A stretch of 64,000 bases of DNA. Origin: Bradysia coprophila. Lineage: Eukaryota; Arthropoda; Insecta; Diptera; Sciaridae. The DNA lies in NCBI RefSeq assembly GCF_014529535.1, contig NW_023503372.1, positions 3,762,988-3,826,987 of the forward strand, in the 5' to 3' direction. The notes beneath the pieces are model-generated. The model did not search any database. It was given only the letters and a program-made list of their open reading frames with translations, and was not told the origin of the DNA. Shown piece by piece: positions 1 to 8,981 of the stretch (positions within the stretch are counted from its first letter, which is position 1; every line of letters begins with the position of its first letter). The position numbers and the translations under genes are program-made.

Positions 1-1
1 G

Positions 2-1501
2 GATTTAAATCCTAAATTACAAAGATGGATTTTATCATTGGGAGAATATAATATCAAAATTAATTATTTGAAAGGAAAGGATAATAGAATTGCTGATTTC
101 CTCAGCAGAATAAACTCTGATACAAATGAAATAAATAATTTCTTTAGAGATTCTAGTTCAGATGAACGTGAACAAAATGCTTTAGAAAGCGATGGAAATA
201 GCTCTGACAGTGATGATGATAATTCATTACGGGTAACCGTCCATTCACAAGCAGAAGATATGAACGATCACATTCCAATTATGGAAACTGTTGTTAATCG
301 ATTCAAGAATCAAATCATTATCACTTCCGACTTTTTAGAATTACACGAATCTGTATTTGGAAATAGAAGAATTTATCTCGATCCAGACCTGACACAAGAA
401 GAAATAATCGAAAAATTAAAATATTTCATTGATAATCGAAAAGCGGCAATCTACACAGAGATTTCTGATCATAATTTCAATGATATTCAACTGCTGTTGA
501 TACGAGAATTTCCTAACGTGAAATTCGTCCGGTGCACTCATTTCGCACAAGATATCGAAGACGAGGAAGAATTGTATCGGGCAATCTCAAAACAACACAA
601 AGAATTGAGACACCCTGGTATTATTGCGCTTTACGAAGATTTGAAATTTAAAATCTACAATAAATTCCTTAGATTTAGTATCAATAAAATTACGAATAAT
701 TGTGATATTTGTTGCCGTGGTAAATATGATAGGCAACCAATCAAAGCTAAATTCTTGAAAACAGAAATACCTACAAATAAAAATGAAATTGTTCATATAG
801 ATATCTATACGAACACGAAACAGAAATTTTTAACTTTTATTGACAAATTTTCAAAATTTGCTACAATCTATCCAATTCAACATAGTAATCATACGGAGAT
901 TATAGAAAAACTAGCAATGTACTTCAATCATAAAAAACCCAAAAAGATTGTTGCCGATAACGGATTTAAAGATGTCAATATAAAAGACTTCTTGAGAGAC
1001 GAAGGTATTGAAATACATTAAGCTAAACCCCATAGTCACACAGGCAATTCCGATGTAGAGCGACTTCATAATACTTTAACTGAAAAAATTCGTGTTTTAA
1101 ATATTGAACAAAACAAAGTAATTAGTATCCAAGCTATAGAGGCTATCCGTTATTACAACTCTTTATATCATACTACAATAAAATTTACTCCGGGTCAAGC
1201 CGAAGATGACCCCACGCTGAAAGAGAAAATTTATCAAAACCTGTTAGCATCTCAAACAACACGATTGGAAAAACATAATTTAAAAAGGGAAAATTATGAA
1301 GAAAAACGAAATGAGGGATACATAAAATTTTATAAATCACTTAGACATAAAAATGAACCTAAATATCGACGTTATAAACTTGCTAATGTACACACTTGCA
1401 ATATAAAACGTCCTCTTAAATTTACAGAAAATGATAATTCTCTTTCTTCTGATGACAATCATACGACCGACGATGACTCAATTACAAGTCCACAAAATTG
1501 A
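2..1501 (+). pseudogene. Errantivirus pol, C-terminal part (RNase H end and integrase), interrupted
   Basis: The frame is open from the window edge. It begins with the typical end of a retroelement RNase H region (RW...GEYNIKINY...KDNRIADFLSR). Integrase follows, with an HHCC zinc-binding region (two His near bases 595-615, then CDIC near 700) and the DDE core: Asp in VHIDIY near 795 and Asp in VADNG near 955. The frame is cut by a TAA at 1019-1021. The same frame continues straight on from 1022 to 1501, carrying the third catalytic residue, a Glu in a SDVERLH context, so the break is one point mutation and not a shift. An acidic linker rich in Ser, Asp and Glu lies at about 120-230. The ORF's first Met is not a real start, since pol normally continues from upstream. 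Confidence 0.88.
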
Positions 1502-2957
1502 ATCGAATGTTGGATTCACAATCATTCAGGAAGAACAAATTACTATACCGACTTCATTTAACTACTCATTACATATTATTGACTTAAAAGAAATTGACAA
1601 TCTTATTACGTCATTGACAGCTAGCATATCATTATTCCCAGAATATATGGTAAACTACTTAATGTTTGAAATTTCAAAATTGGACGACAAACTTACGACT
1701 TTGCAAGACGGACACCATTCCATACGTAAACGTGGTTTATTTAACTTTGTCGGTACTATTGATAAATGGATTAAGGGAACCATGGACGACAATGACAGAC
1801 AAACTATTAATAATCATTTAGCTAACATAGATATTAATAATCATAATGTAATCAATGCTATTAATCAACAGGTGCAAATAAATAACAATTTTTCAATTTC
1901 CATACGACGACTAGCAAACACAATTAAATCGGATCGAGAAATCATTTTTGAAATTTTAGAAAATTCTACTGACAAGCATAAACGAGAACTTGCCCTATTC
2001 GAAATAAAACTCAACATACAATCTGTAGATAAAATTCTTAGTGATCTACAAGATAATATAATTCTATCAAATTTGAATATAATTCACCCATCTATTTTAA
2101 CTCATAATGAAATACAAACGTATCACATTACTGCCGATAAAATCAGATATCTAAGAGTCGGTTTTGCAAGAACCACTACAGGAAAACTAGTATTTTTAAT
2201 TAAAATTCCTTTTGGAACAACTATGGTAAACAAAAAACTAATTCATCCCTTGAGAATTACCGATACTTGCCAAATGATAAATTTTCCTGCTCTTCGTACT
2301 ATAGAACGCAATGACACTTATTATGAATTTACCCAGCATAAAGCTTTTTATCAATTAAATAAATTGAATCATTGCATTTTACATAAAAATTGTGAATTTA
2401 CCAAAAATTGCAATTCCGAAATACACGTTTTAGACGACCATAGTATACTTGTTCAAATGGCAAATAAATCTTCATTAAGATCCGACTGTGACGAAAGAAT
2501 ATTTACATTATATGGAAATTACTTTATTGAATTTTATAATTGCACCGTTATTCTTGATAATTTAACCTATTTTAATCAAATTAATCAAATTACGCATAAA
2601 TATATTATACCCACAATAAAGAATACTCCAGGTAACGATACACTCTCACGATTTACGCAAATTGAGTTACCAGAAATCCAAAATATTCATCCTTTAACGG
2701 AAATTTTGTATAAAGAACCTTTGATTTATTCTAGCACAATTTTGGCTGTTCTATTTATCATTTTTATTATTGCTGCCATAATTTTATACCTTAAATATAC
2801 TTCACGGTCAAGAGGAATGATAAACTCAATTCAGGAGAATTTCGAAGATAACGAGAGGGGAGTTACATTTCTTTCACCCTCACAAACACCAATAACTCAT
2901 TTTCCTTCACCCCCACAGACATCATTGATTCATCCTCACAATAAAGTATTATTTTAA
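1431..2957 (+). CDS. Errantivirus envelope-like protein (ORF3), open
   Basis: This is a 508-residue uninterrupted ORF in a different frame from pol, overlapping its last about 70 bases. In this retroelement group env is usually made from a spliced mRNA. Visible parts are a hydrophobic N-terminal leader (MIILFLLM...), a basic R-K-R cleavage-like site followed by a Gly-Leu-Phe-rich stretch near residue 100, several Asn-X-Ser/Thr sites and paired cysteines in the middle. A single hydrophobic membrane span lies near residues 433-456, with a short cytoplasmic tail. This is the layout of errantivirus Env proteins, which are related to baculovirus fusion proteins. The last about 97 bases overlap the 3' LTR, as in known errantiviruses. 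I see no internal stop, in contrast to pol. Whether it is expressed is unknown. Confidence 0.87.
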   Translation: MIILFLLMTIIRPTMTQLQVHKIESNVGFTIIQEEQITIPTSFNYSLHIIDLKEIDNLITSLTASISLFPEYMVNYLMFEISKLDDKLTTLQDGHHSIRKRGLFNFVGTIDKWIKGTMDDNDRQTINNHLANIDINNHNVINAINQQVQINNNFSISIRRLANTIKSDREIIFEILENSTDKHKRELALFEIKLNIQSVDKILSDLQDNIILSNLNIIHPSILTHNEIQTYHITADKIRYLRVGFARTTTGKLVFLIKIPFGTTMVNKKLIHPLRITDTCQMINFPALRTIERNDTYYEFTQHKAFYQLNKLNHCILHKNCEFTKNCNSEIHVLDDHSILVQMANKSSLRSDCDERIFTLYGNYFIEFYNCTVILDNLTYFNQINQITHKYIIPTIKNTPGNDTLSRFTQIELPEIQNIHPLTEILYKEPLIYSSTILAVLFIIFIIAAIILYLKYTSRSRGMINSIQENFEDNERGVTFLSPSQTPITHFPSPPQTSLIHPHNKVLF

Positions 2958-3308
2958 TTCTTCCGAGTAATTAAATCTGATCATGTCAATTAAACCTAAT
3001 TTCTTTCGGTGAGAAAAGTAAGATAACGAATTCACATATGCATATTTTGATCATTCTTCCCTGACAACATTTCCTTCTGTGAGAACAATGAGATAACGAA
3101 ATGATATATCGATCAACAGGAAATATTAAGATACGAAATTGATGATATAAACAAAATTGATTTATCTAAAAGAACAAAGGATGAAGAAATATCAGAGGTG
3201 ACATGAGAGAGTATATTAGATTTAAGATTTAGTCTTTAAGTAACATTGTACGAATTAACACTTAATAAATAAAGATCGCTTTTTAAAAAGTGTCTTTCAA
3301 TCAAAAAT
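2861..3308 (+). repeat. Errantivirus 3' LTR
   Basis: A polypurine tract (GAGAGGGG) ends at 2860 and is followed by AGTTAC, the AGT-type start usual for errantivirus LTRs. The segment has a polyadenylation signal AATAAA at 3264-3269. It also has two diverged direct copies of a TTC..GTGAGAA...GAGATAACGAA-like motif, near 3001-3030 and 3070-3100. The right boundary is placed at about 3308 by eye and is uncertain by some 20 bases because no second LTR is visible for comparison. Confidence 0.6.
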
Positions 3309-3755
3309 AACATTTCTCACGCGCATGATAGTGGTAAAACCGTATAAAGACGTATAAACGGTTGTGATTGTTTGTATGGATCAGCTGAAAAACAGCTGAA
3401 GCTAATTTATGCTGAAAATTGACTGCCTTTGACTGTACAATAAAAAATAAATAAATTCGGATCTCTGGTCTACAAATACCACAGTAATATGGTTCGATAT
3501 TATGAAAAAAGGACCACCCAACCAACAGCATTTATCTTTTTTTGTCCAATCGCATGTTCGGATCATTATTTTGGATTTTTGTTTTTATTTCGAAAATCTG
3601 TAGATGAATAATTATCAACCTGTTGTATCAAGTGGAGACAGATTAGATAATACGTAGGGGATTTTTTAACGTTTCACAAACGGCGGCAAGCATATTACAA
3701 TGTGTTTATGGAATCTTTTACTTCCTTTGATCCAAAAAATTTTAACAGATTGATG

Positions 3756-3883
3756 AAATAGTATGTTATGTTACAAGTATTGTAATGTTGATTTTTTCAG
3801 CACTAGACTCACTCGCTCCGCTCGTAAGGAAAATTGGGTCTAGTGCTGAAATAATCAATACTTGTAACAAAACATACTATTTT
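3756..3883. repeat. Fold-back element A with GC-rich apex
   Basis: This is an imperfect palindrome. The left arm (AAATAGTATGTTATGTTAC...) pairs with the right arm ending GTAACAAAACATACTATTTT, and the inner arms pair through CAGCACTAGAC/GTCTAGTGCTG. The apex is GC-rich (CTCACTCGCTCCGCTCG). It has no coding capacity. Its outer ends resemble those of the neighbouring fold-back at 3981. Confidence 0.8.
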
Positions 3884-3980
3884 GTGCTTGAAGCCTGAAA
3901 TTCGACGGATTTCGACACGCATTCTACGATCGAAAAGTTCAATTTTTCTGTACTTCTCAGAGATAGGTATTTGCGGCCAA

Positions 3981-4151
3981 GAATAGTATATTATGTAACT
4001 AGGAACAAAAAGGTGTGTTTTTGACCCAGGTGGTGAAAGCGTCCAAGGATGTAGCGGAGCTCCGCGAAGCGGAGCGCAACGCAGTCCGAGGTCGTTTTCA
4101 CCACCGTGGTCAAAAACACACCTTTTTGTTCCGTGTGACATATACTATTTT
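3981..4151. repeat. Fold-back element B with GC-rich apex
   Basis: The arms GGAACAAAAAGGTGTGTTTT...GGTGGTGAAA and their complement pair almost without mismatch. The apex is about 60 bases, GC-rich, and contains its own small palindromes (AGCGGAGCTCCGCG...). The outermost bases (AATAGTATATTATG.../...ATATACTATT) match the ends of the element at 3756, so both probably belong to one family. A 110-codon minus-strand ORF across it is only a by-product of the GC-rich arms. Confidence 0.8.
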
Positions 4152-4240
4152 TCATTCAGGCTGACCAAAAAGTCACATTCCGAACAAACCATAACAACAA
4201 ACTTGAATTGAATATTTTGTTTACTGTGTTATACACTGCG

Positions 4241-4260
4241 ATCACAGTGATCACTGTGAT
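4241..4260. other. Perfect 20-bp palindrome
   Basis: The sequence ATCACAGTGATCACTGTGAT equals its own reverse complement. It lies in spacer between fold-back B and the 722-bp element. No function can be assigned from sequence. Confidence 0.7.
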
Positions 4261-4306
4261 ATCACTCAAATTTTTTCGTTGACAATCAAAGTAATCTAAT
4301 ATCAAT

Positions 4307-5028
4307 CAGAGAGATGCTAAGATAACGGATGGGACGCCGTTTCGACGGATAGAGGGAATTTGTCAGCCTTTTTCATGTAACGAATGAAATGTCAAAAATG
4401 GCTGACTATTTCCAAAATTGGTCGGTTGTTTACAAAATAATTAATTTTTGACTACAATGATTCGAGAAGCAGAAATACGTTTGCATCGGTGTCAAAATTA
4501 ACGTAAAGGGTTTTATTTGCAAGGTACTTTCGTATTATCTGAGATATACGCGTTCAAAAATTGGTCTCCAAAATTGCTTTTTTCAATTCGGAAATTGTGT
4601 ACGAATACTGAATCTGATTTATAAATAAATGGACTTACGTTCATTCTGATCCCACAAGGATCATGTTAGCAATTTATTTCATTATAATTTGTGATGCTGG
4701 AAGTATTAAAAAAAATCTCAAGGCTGTATACTTTGAAGAGGTCACGCAGATCGCCATTTTATTAGATACGCGGGAACACACCTTTTCCATACAAACAAAT
4801 TCACCAAAATTGATGGCGTGGTGAATTTTTTGTATGAAACTTGGTGTGTAACCCGCGTATCTGCATCGGCGTGACCTCCCCAAAGTACACAGCCTTGAAA
4901 AAATCTGTGGTCATGTCTTTTTCAATTTGACAGCTGGTCGCGTACGGTTCAATTTTTTTCAGAAATGATGGACAAATTCCCTCTATCCGTCGAAACGGCG
5001 TCCCAGCCGTCATATTAGCATCTCTCTG
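4307..5028. mobile_element. 722-bp non-autonomous DNA transposon with long TIRs and 9-bp TSD
   Basis: The terminal inverted repeats are about 55-60 bp, starting CAGAGAGATGCTAA and running through GGGACGCCGTTTCGACGG and GATAGAGGGAATTTGTC. They are flanked by identical AATATCAAT at 4298-4306 and 5029-5037. Long TIRs with a 9-bp duplication fit a Mutator-like (MULE) MITE. A hAT origin (8-bp duplication plus one chance base, CAGAG start) is the alternative. There is no transposase ORF. The interior holds a second inverted repeat. Confidence 0.85.
4708..4906. repeat. Inner inverted repeat nested in the 722-bp element
   Basis: The left arm (AAAAATCTCAAGGCTGTATACTTTG...GAGGTCACGC...GATACGCGGG) pairs imperfectly with the right arm ending in CCCGCGTATC...GCGTGACCTC...AAAGTACACAGCCTTG. 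The arms are about 85-90 bp and the loop is near 4800. It is either an independent MITE that landed in the larger element or an old internal fold-back. Confidence 0.7.
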
Positions 5029-5598
5029 AATATCAATATTTCGCAAATGTTAACTCAATTCTTCATAACAAATAAAATACGAAATTGTTTCAACGTTAAA
5101 TTTGTTTTTCGTACAGAAACAAAATAAAATGTAAGAAATAAATAAAATTGACATAACTGGGAACGAAAAGGGACGTTATTGGGAACGAAAAGTGTAAAAA
5201 AAAGTGAGAGAGATAGTGAGAGAAAAAGTTGTTGTTTTGGGTCTCTATCTGGTGAGAGAATGTGACGTTTTTGGTCCGCCTGAATAAAAAGTACTTTCCC
5301 GGCCGAAAATGGATTTTCATACATATTTTTCCGGCCACGATCAAGTGTACATGCTTTGTTGAAATCTAGAGTGATTTCTATGTTAATGGTGTTGTGGTTT
5401 CGTCTCATTTCAGTTTTCAAATTTTAGTAGGACCTTCGAGATGGGACAATTTAAACTTAAAATTTTTACCAAACTCAAAAAACTCAATTGGAACTGAAGA
5501 AATAACGTTACGAACCTTTGAGATGAAAGAGGAAGTCGTAGAAATAAAGAAACAAAAAAACGAACAAAAAATACCTCAAATTGACATTAAATTCAGAC

Positions 5599-7285
5599 CT
5601 GAACGTCGGATGGGCCATAGATATTGACGGGGACTGTTGCATACGATTCGGTCCGATTTCCGGCGGTTTATTCAAACGCATCGAGCCCAATGGTGGCGGT
5701 GGTAGAAAGCCGGGAGGTGCTGATGGCGGCAAATATGTGACGGTTGCCTCAGGTACCATTTGATGATGTGTTGTTAGCGGTGGTCGTGAAAAGCTAGCCG
5801 TCGGAATTGTGTGAGCATTTTTCGACGGATAGTACGTTGATTGGAATCGACTAAAATTGATAATTTTGCTTTAATCGCAGCTGGAAGACATCAACTGTGA
5901 ATGTGTTTCGAATACTAACTCTGCCGATATGATTGATCCTTCTTTCTCGTGCAGATCGGGTATCGGACTGCGGCCAAGGTATTCGCGACGCATATGATCG
6001 ATTTCGTTTTTCATTGGAACATACTCTTCGTGAATTTTGTTTGCAATGGTCAACGATCGAGCTCGATTCTCTTCCGCTTGCTTGATGACTGTTTCCATCT
6101 GAAAGATCGATACTTTCATTGGTATGCAAACGGATTTAAGTTATTTGGGTTTTTTACCGCATTTATGTCCGCATGGATCTGTCGCAATTCTTCTACGTGA
6201 CTCATTTTTTCCTGCAACAGCAGCTCCATTTCCCGTCGATATTCAGCCAAACTTTTTTTCTTCTGCATCGGTATTTTCGACTTCGCGAATTATGCGATTT
6301 TTCAATTTGTCCAACTGAATCGTTCTGCCCCTGAAATGACGTAGAAAAAATGGAGTCGATATAAGTCTTGCAAGATTTTTGCTAAGTAATTCAAGAAAAT
6401 ATCAAATATCCGTACGATATGGTACCATGACAGGTCATCTGACGAAATTATTTTTGAAAATTCTACCAAATTTTCACTACTTCTTTTACACGGAAACTAA
6501 GGCAAATTTGAAAGAAGGCAGTCCTAGATCATTTACTACCCTCTTCAGTCCTTAAACTGATGCGAGGTCGAATTACCGTTCAAAGGGGCAGACTTGACTC
6601 GAAGACATCCTTATCCATACTGCATGTACTACCGGTTCAAAGTTATTACCTCGCCTGTTCATTGAGGTATCACAGGGGAACCAACGGGAACCGTGGCCTT
6701 AGGCGGAAAGCACACGAACAATTTTGCATTGACGGGATCGACAATTATGCCGCGTTTTCCATTGTAATTCGATATTCACCACAAGCTAAACAATGGAAAA
6801 CACATCATAATTGACAATTCCATCAACGCAAAATTACTCGTGTGATTTCCGCCTTATATTGAGAAATATTTTACCAAGTTTCACTAAATAATTTTGTGAA
6901 TATTGGGCCCTGACGGAAATATTTTTTTAAAAAAATATCTGCCAGGGAGTACCGTCGGTAACATAAACCTTTCGAATTAAATCAAACAAATCGACATATA
7001 TAAGATTCGTATAGATGTACAATGTACACCATTTTGCATACAATAAATAAATCTTAAATATCATCCTTCACAGCATCATCGAATCGATTTTTCCTGAATT
7101 AAACGTCTAGTAATTACTTCCACCACACCACCACCACCACAGCAATATAATAACAATAGAGGAACATAATCATGTACACACCAAACATACAAAAGTCAAT
7201 TGAAATTGACTAAATCATACTTAATATCTCTGATTGCCTCCAATTTGGCATAATATGCCCGTTCGTCGCAGACTGCAGATGTCAT
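5599..7285 (-). CDS. ZC4H2: ZC4H2 orthologue, coiled-coil part; last exon outside window; frameshift in exon 2
   Basis: Four minus-strand exons were read from splice sites: 7285-7221 (ATG at 7283-7285, [21 protein letters not shown]), 6330-6158, 6098-5920 and 5850-5599. Junction phases agree throughout. The product matches animal ZC4H2: [19 protein letters not shown], then [20 protein letters not shown], then a coiled coil, IPDLHEKE and a Pro-rich segment ending MAHPTFR. ZC4H2 proteins are nuclear zinc-finger proteins with an N-terminal coiled coil and a C-terminal C4H2 finger. The finger exon should follow the donor at 5598, but I do not find it down to position 1, so that intron would exceed 5 kb and include the nearby transposons. 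Exon 2 has a run of seven A (minus strand, near 6252) that shifts the frame; six A would restore homology on both sides. This is a sequencing or assembly slip or a true lesion. Confidence 0.9.
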
Positions 7286-8981
7286 TTTCAATTGATTAGT
7301 CTTTAATTGCACAATGAAAATGTAGGAAAAACAAAACTTTTGTTGTTTAGCTCGCAGGCCAAAATACACAGTCAATAAAAGCGGAAAAGGTGAAAGAAAT
7401 TTATCCGGATTAGTGCCAGCGTCCGCGTTTCACTAATGGCATAGAGTTTATGTTTTGCGATATATTAATACAGCCGCAATTTCACTGTATCATTTGGGAA
7501 GTTTAATTTAATTTGCCGAGAGTTCACTTAAATCAAAGATGCTGATTGCTTCGCCGACATATTTTTCGAATTCGAAAGTATGACACTTTAAACGACTACC
7601 ACAGCTACCACAGTGCGAGCAGAGCTGACGACGCTGATTTGTTTTATGCAGTCTATTTTGAAGCGGGAAATTTTAGAATGGATAGATTGGTTTCTGTCAA
7701 ATGTCAGACTTCGCACGCAGACTGGTTTGGGTTTCTAAAAGTATATGTCTGTTCCACGGTTATTTGAGCTGTTAAAGCGTCATCCATAGAACCATAATCA
7801 AAAAAATATTGTTGACAAATTGTTCGCAAAAGCATTGACTCTGTGGATGATCTCGTTCGTTTTCGGCTTGTAAAAAATCGTTTTTACTGTACGATGGAAT
7901 ACACCTATTCTACATAAGGCTTCGGTCCAAGGTTCTGAAAGAACAGGTTAAGACACTAAAATAGGCGAATGAAACACAAATCTTGACAATTTAAACATGT
8001 TTTGTTAAACACACTAATCATAGATTGTATGAAAAGAAAAGTTGAAGAAACAATCTGTAATGAGAGTGTCTAATATAACAAAGCCTGTCTAAATTATCAA
8101 AATTTGTCTTTCACTTCGTGATCAACTCAGAAGTGTCTTCACCTGTTCTTTTGAAACCTTGCTTTGGACATCACCCGCACAGATACACTCACTGTTGAAT
8201 GTGCGAGAAAACTAATAATCAATAGAAGTATAGAGCGTGTATTTATTTGAGCAATACTGTTATGTACTGTCACCTGTCACTGATTGACGCTGCTGGCAAG
8301 TCGGTTTTCTATCACTTCATAAGGACAACATTTTCATGGAAAACTTGATCAAAAAAGTCAACTCGTTAACAAATCTTTGCTTTTTTAAATTTTGGAGCTC
8401 AATGCGAGAGACATTCCCACAATATACAGAACATTAGAACCAAGGTAAATATATGGGCCCATATATCCACCTTGATTAGAACATCTAGTTGCTAATAATG
8501 CTAACGGAGAGGGTAAAACGAGTCAACGAGAATTGCTGTTTTACACAGACTTATGCTTGATTTCCACTTATGCCGTTTACGCTCCGTTTGCTCTACGTTA
8601 ACTCTTTAAACAATAAAAGAGAGGTGTGGTTAAGCTAAAAGGAGACAAAATGGTGGTTGCTCAGCACTGCTTCTAGCATGAACATAGAAAATATTCGGAC
8701 GCTGATAAAATCACAGTAGGCACTGCGTTTATTTTGTATAGATGGATGACCTGTTTTTTCAGAACCTTGGAATTAATAATTTACCATTATCAGCGGTGTC
8801 GGCGTGCTATTTTAATCGTTTCAGAGAATTCAGAAATTTTGGCTTCAGTTCTATTCATACATGCGCTGGACACGCAATTGAAAAGTAACTGTAAATTTAG
8901 TATAATGTTTGTCGACTCGTTTTAATTTTGATAAATTGGAAGAAAAGCCAAAAGATTTTGTGTAAAAACGACTTCAACAAA
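7286..8981. other. Intergenic region between divergent ZC4H2 and coiled-coil genes
   Basis: The two genes are transcribed away from each other, so their promoters should lie here. No TATA box or initiator stands out. Contents are a fold-back at about 7913-8172, a short palindrome around the GGGCCC at 8456-8461 (AAGGT...ATATGGGCCCATAT...ACCTT), and a segment at about 8655-8735 that resembles part of 46605-46770. The remainder is AT-rich, with no credible ORF. Confidence 0.5.
7913..8172. repeat. Imperfect fold-back element
   Basis: The left end GGTCCAAGGTTCTGAAAGAACAGG...AAGACACT is mirrored at the right by AGTGTCTTCACCTGTTCTTTTG...CCTTG..TTGGAC. Inner arms (CACAAATCTTGACAATTTAAACATG and its diverged complement) extend the pairing. 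Part of the right arm (CTTCGTGATCAACT) recurs near 17890-17910, where CCAAGGTTCTGAA is also found, which suggests a dispersed family with a degraded second copy. Confidence 0.6.

Larger units (their letters stand above)
1..3308 (+). mobile_element. Errantivirus (gypsy-like LTR retrotransposon), 3' half
   Basis: The window opens inside an LTR retrotransposon of the env-bearing gypsy/errantivirus group. In order there are the end of the RNase H domain, integrase, an env-like ORF that overlaps the end of pol, a polypurine tract (about 2852-2860) and a 3' LTR. Gag, protease, most of reverse transcriptase and the 5' LTR lie beyond the left edge, so the upstream target duplication cannot be seen. 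Pol has one in-frame stop, so this copy is probably not autonomous. It may lie in the last intron of the ZC4H2-like gene to its right, because that gene's final exon was not found between the element and 5599. That placement is an inference. Confidence 0.9.

Noticed and set aside
3809..4141. 110-codon minus-strand ORF
   Set aside because: It lies across the fold-back at 3981-4151; its composition comes from the GC-rich hairpin tip and it has no family motif.
5581..6318. Plus-strand ORFs at 5581, 5949 and 6124
   Set aside because: They are antisense to the ZC4H2 exons, which have consistent splice phases and clear protein similarity.
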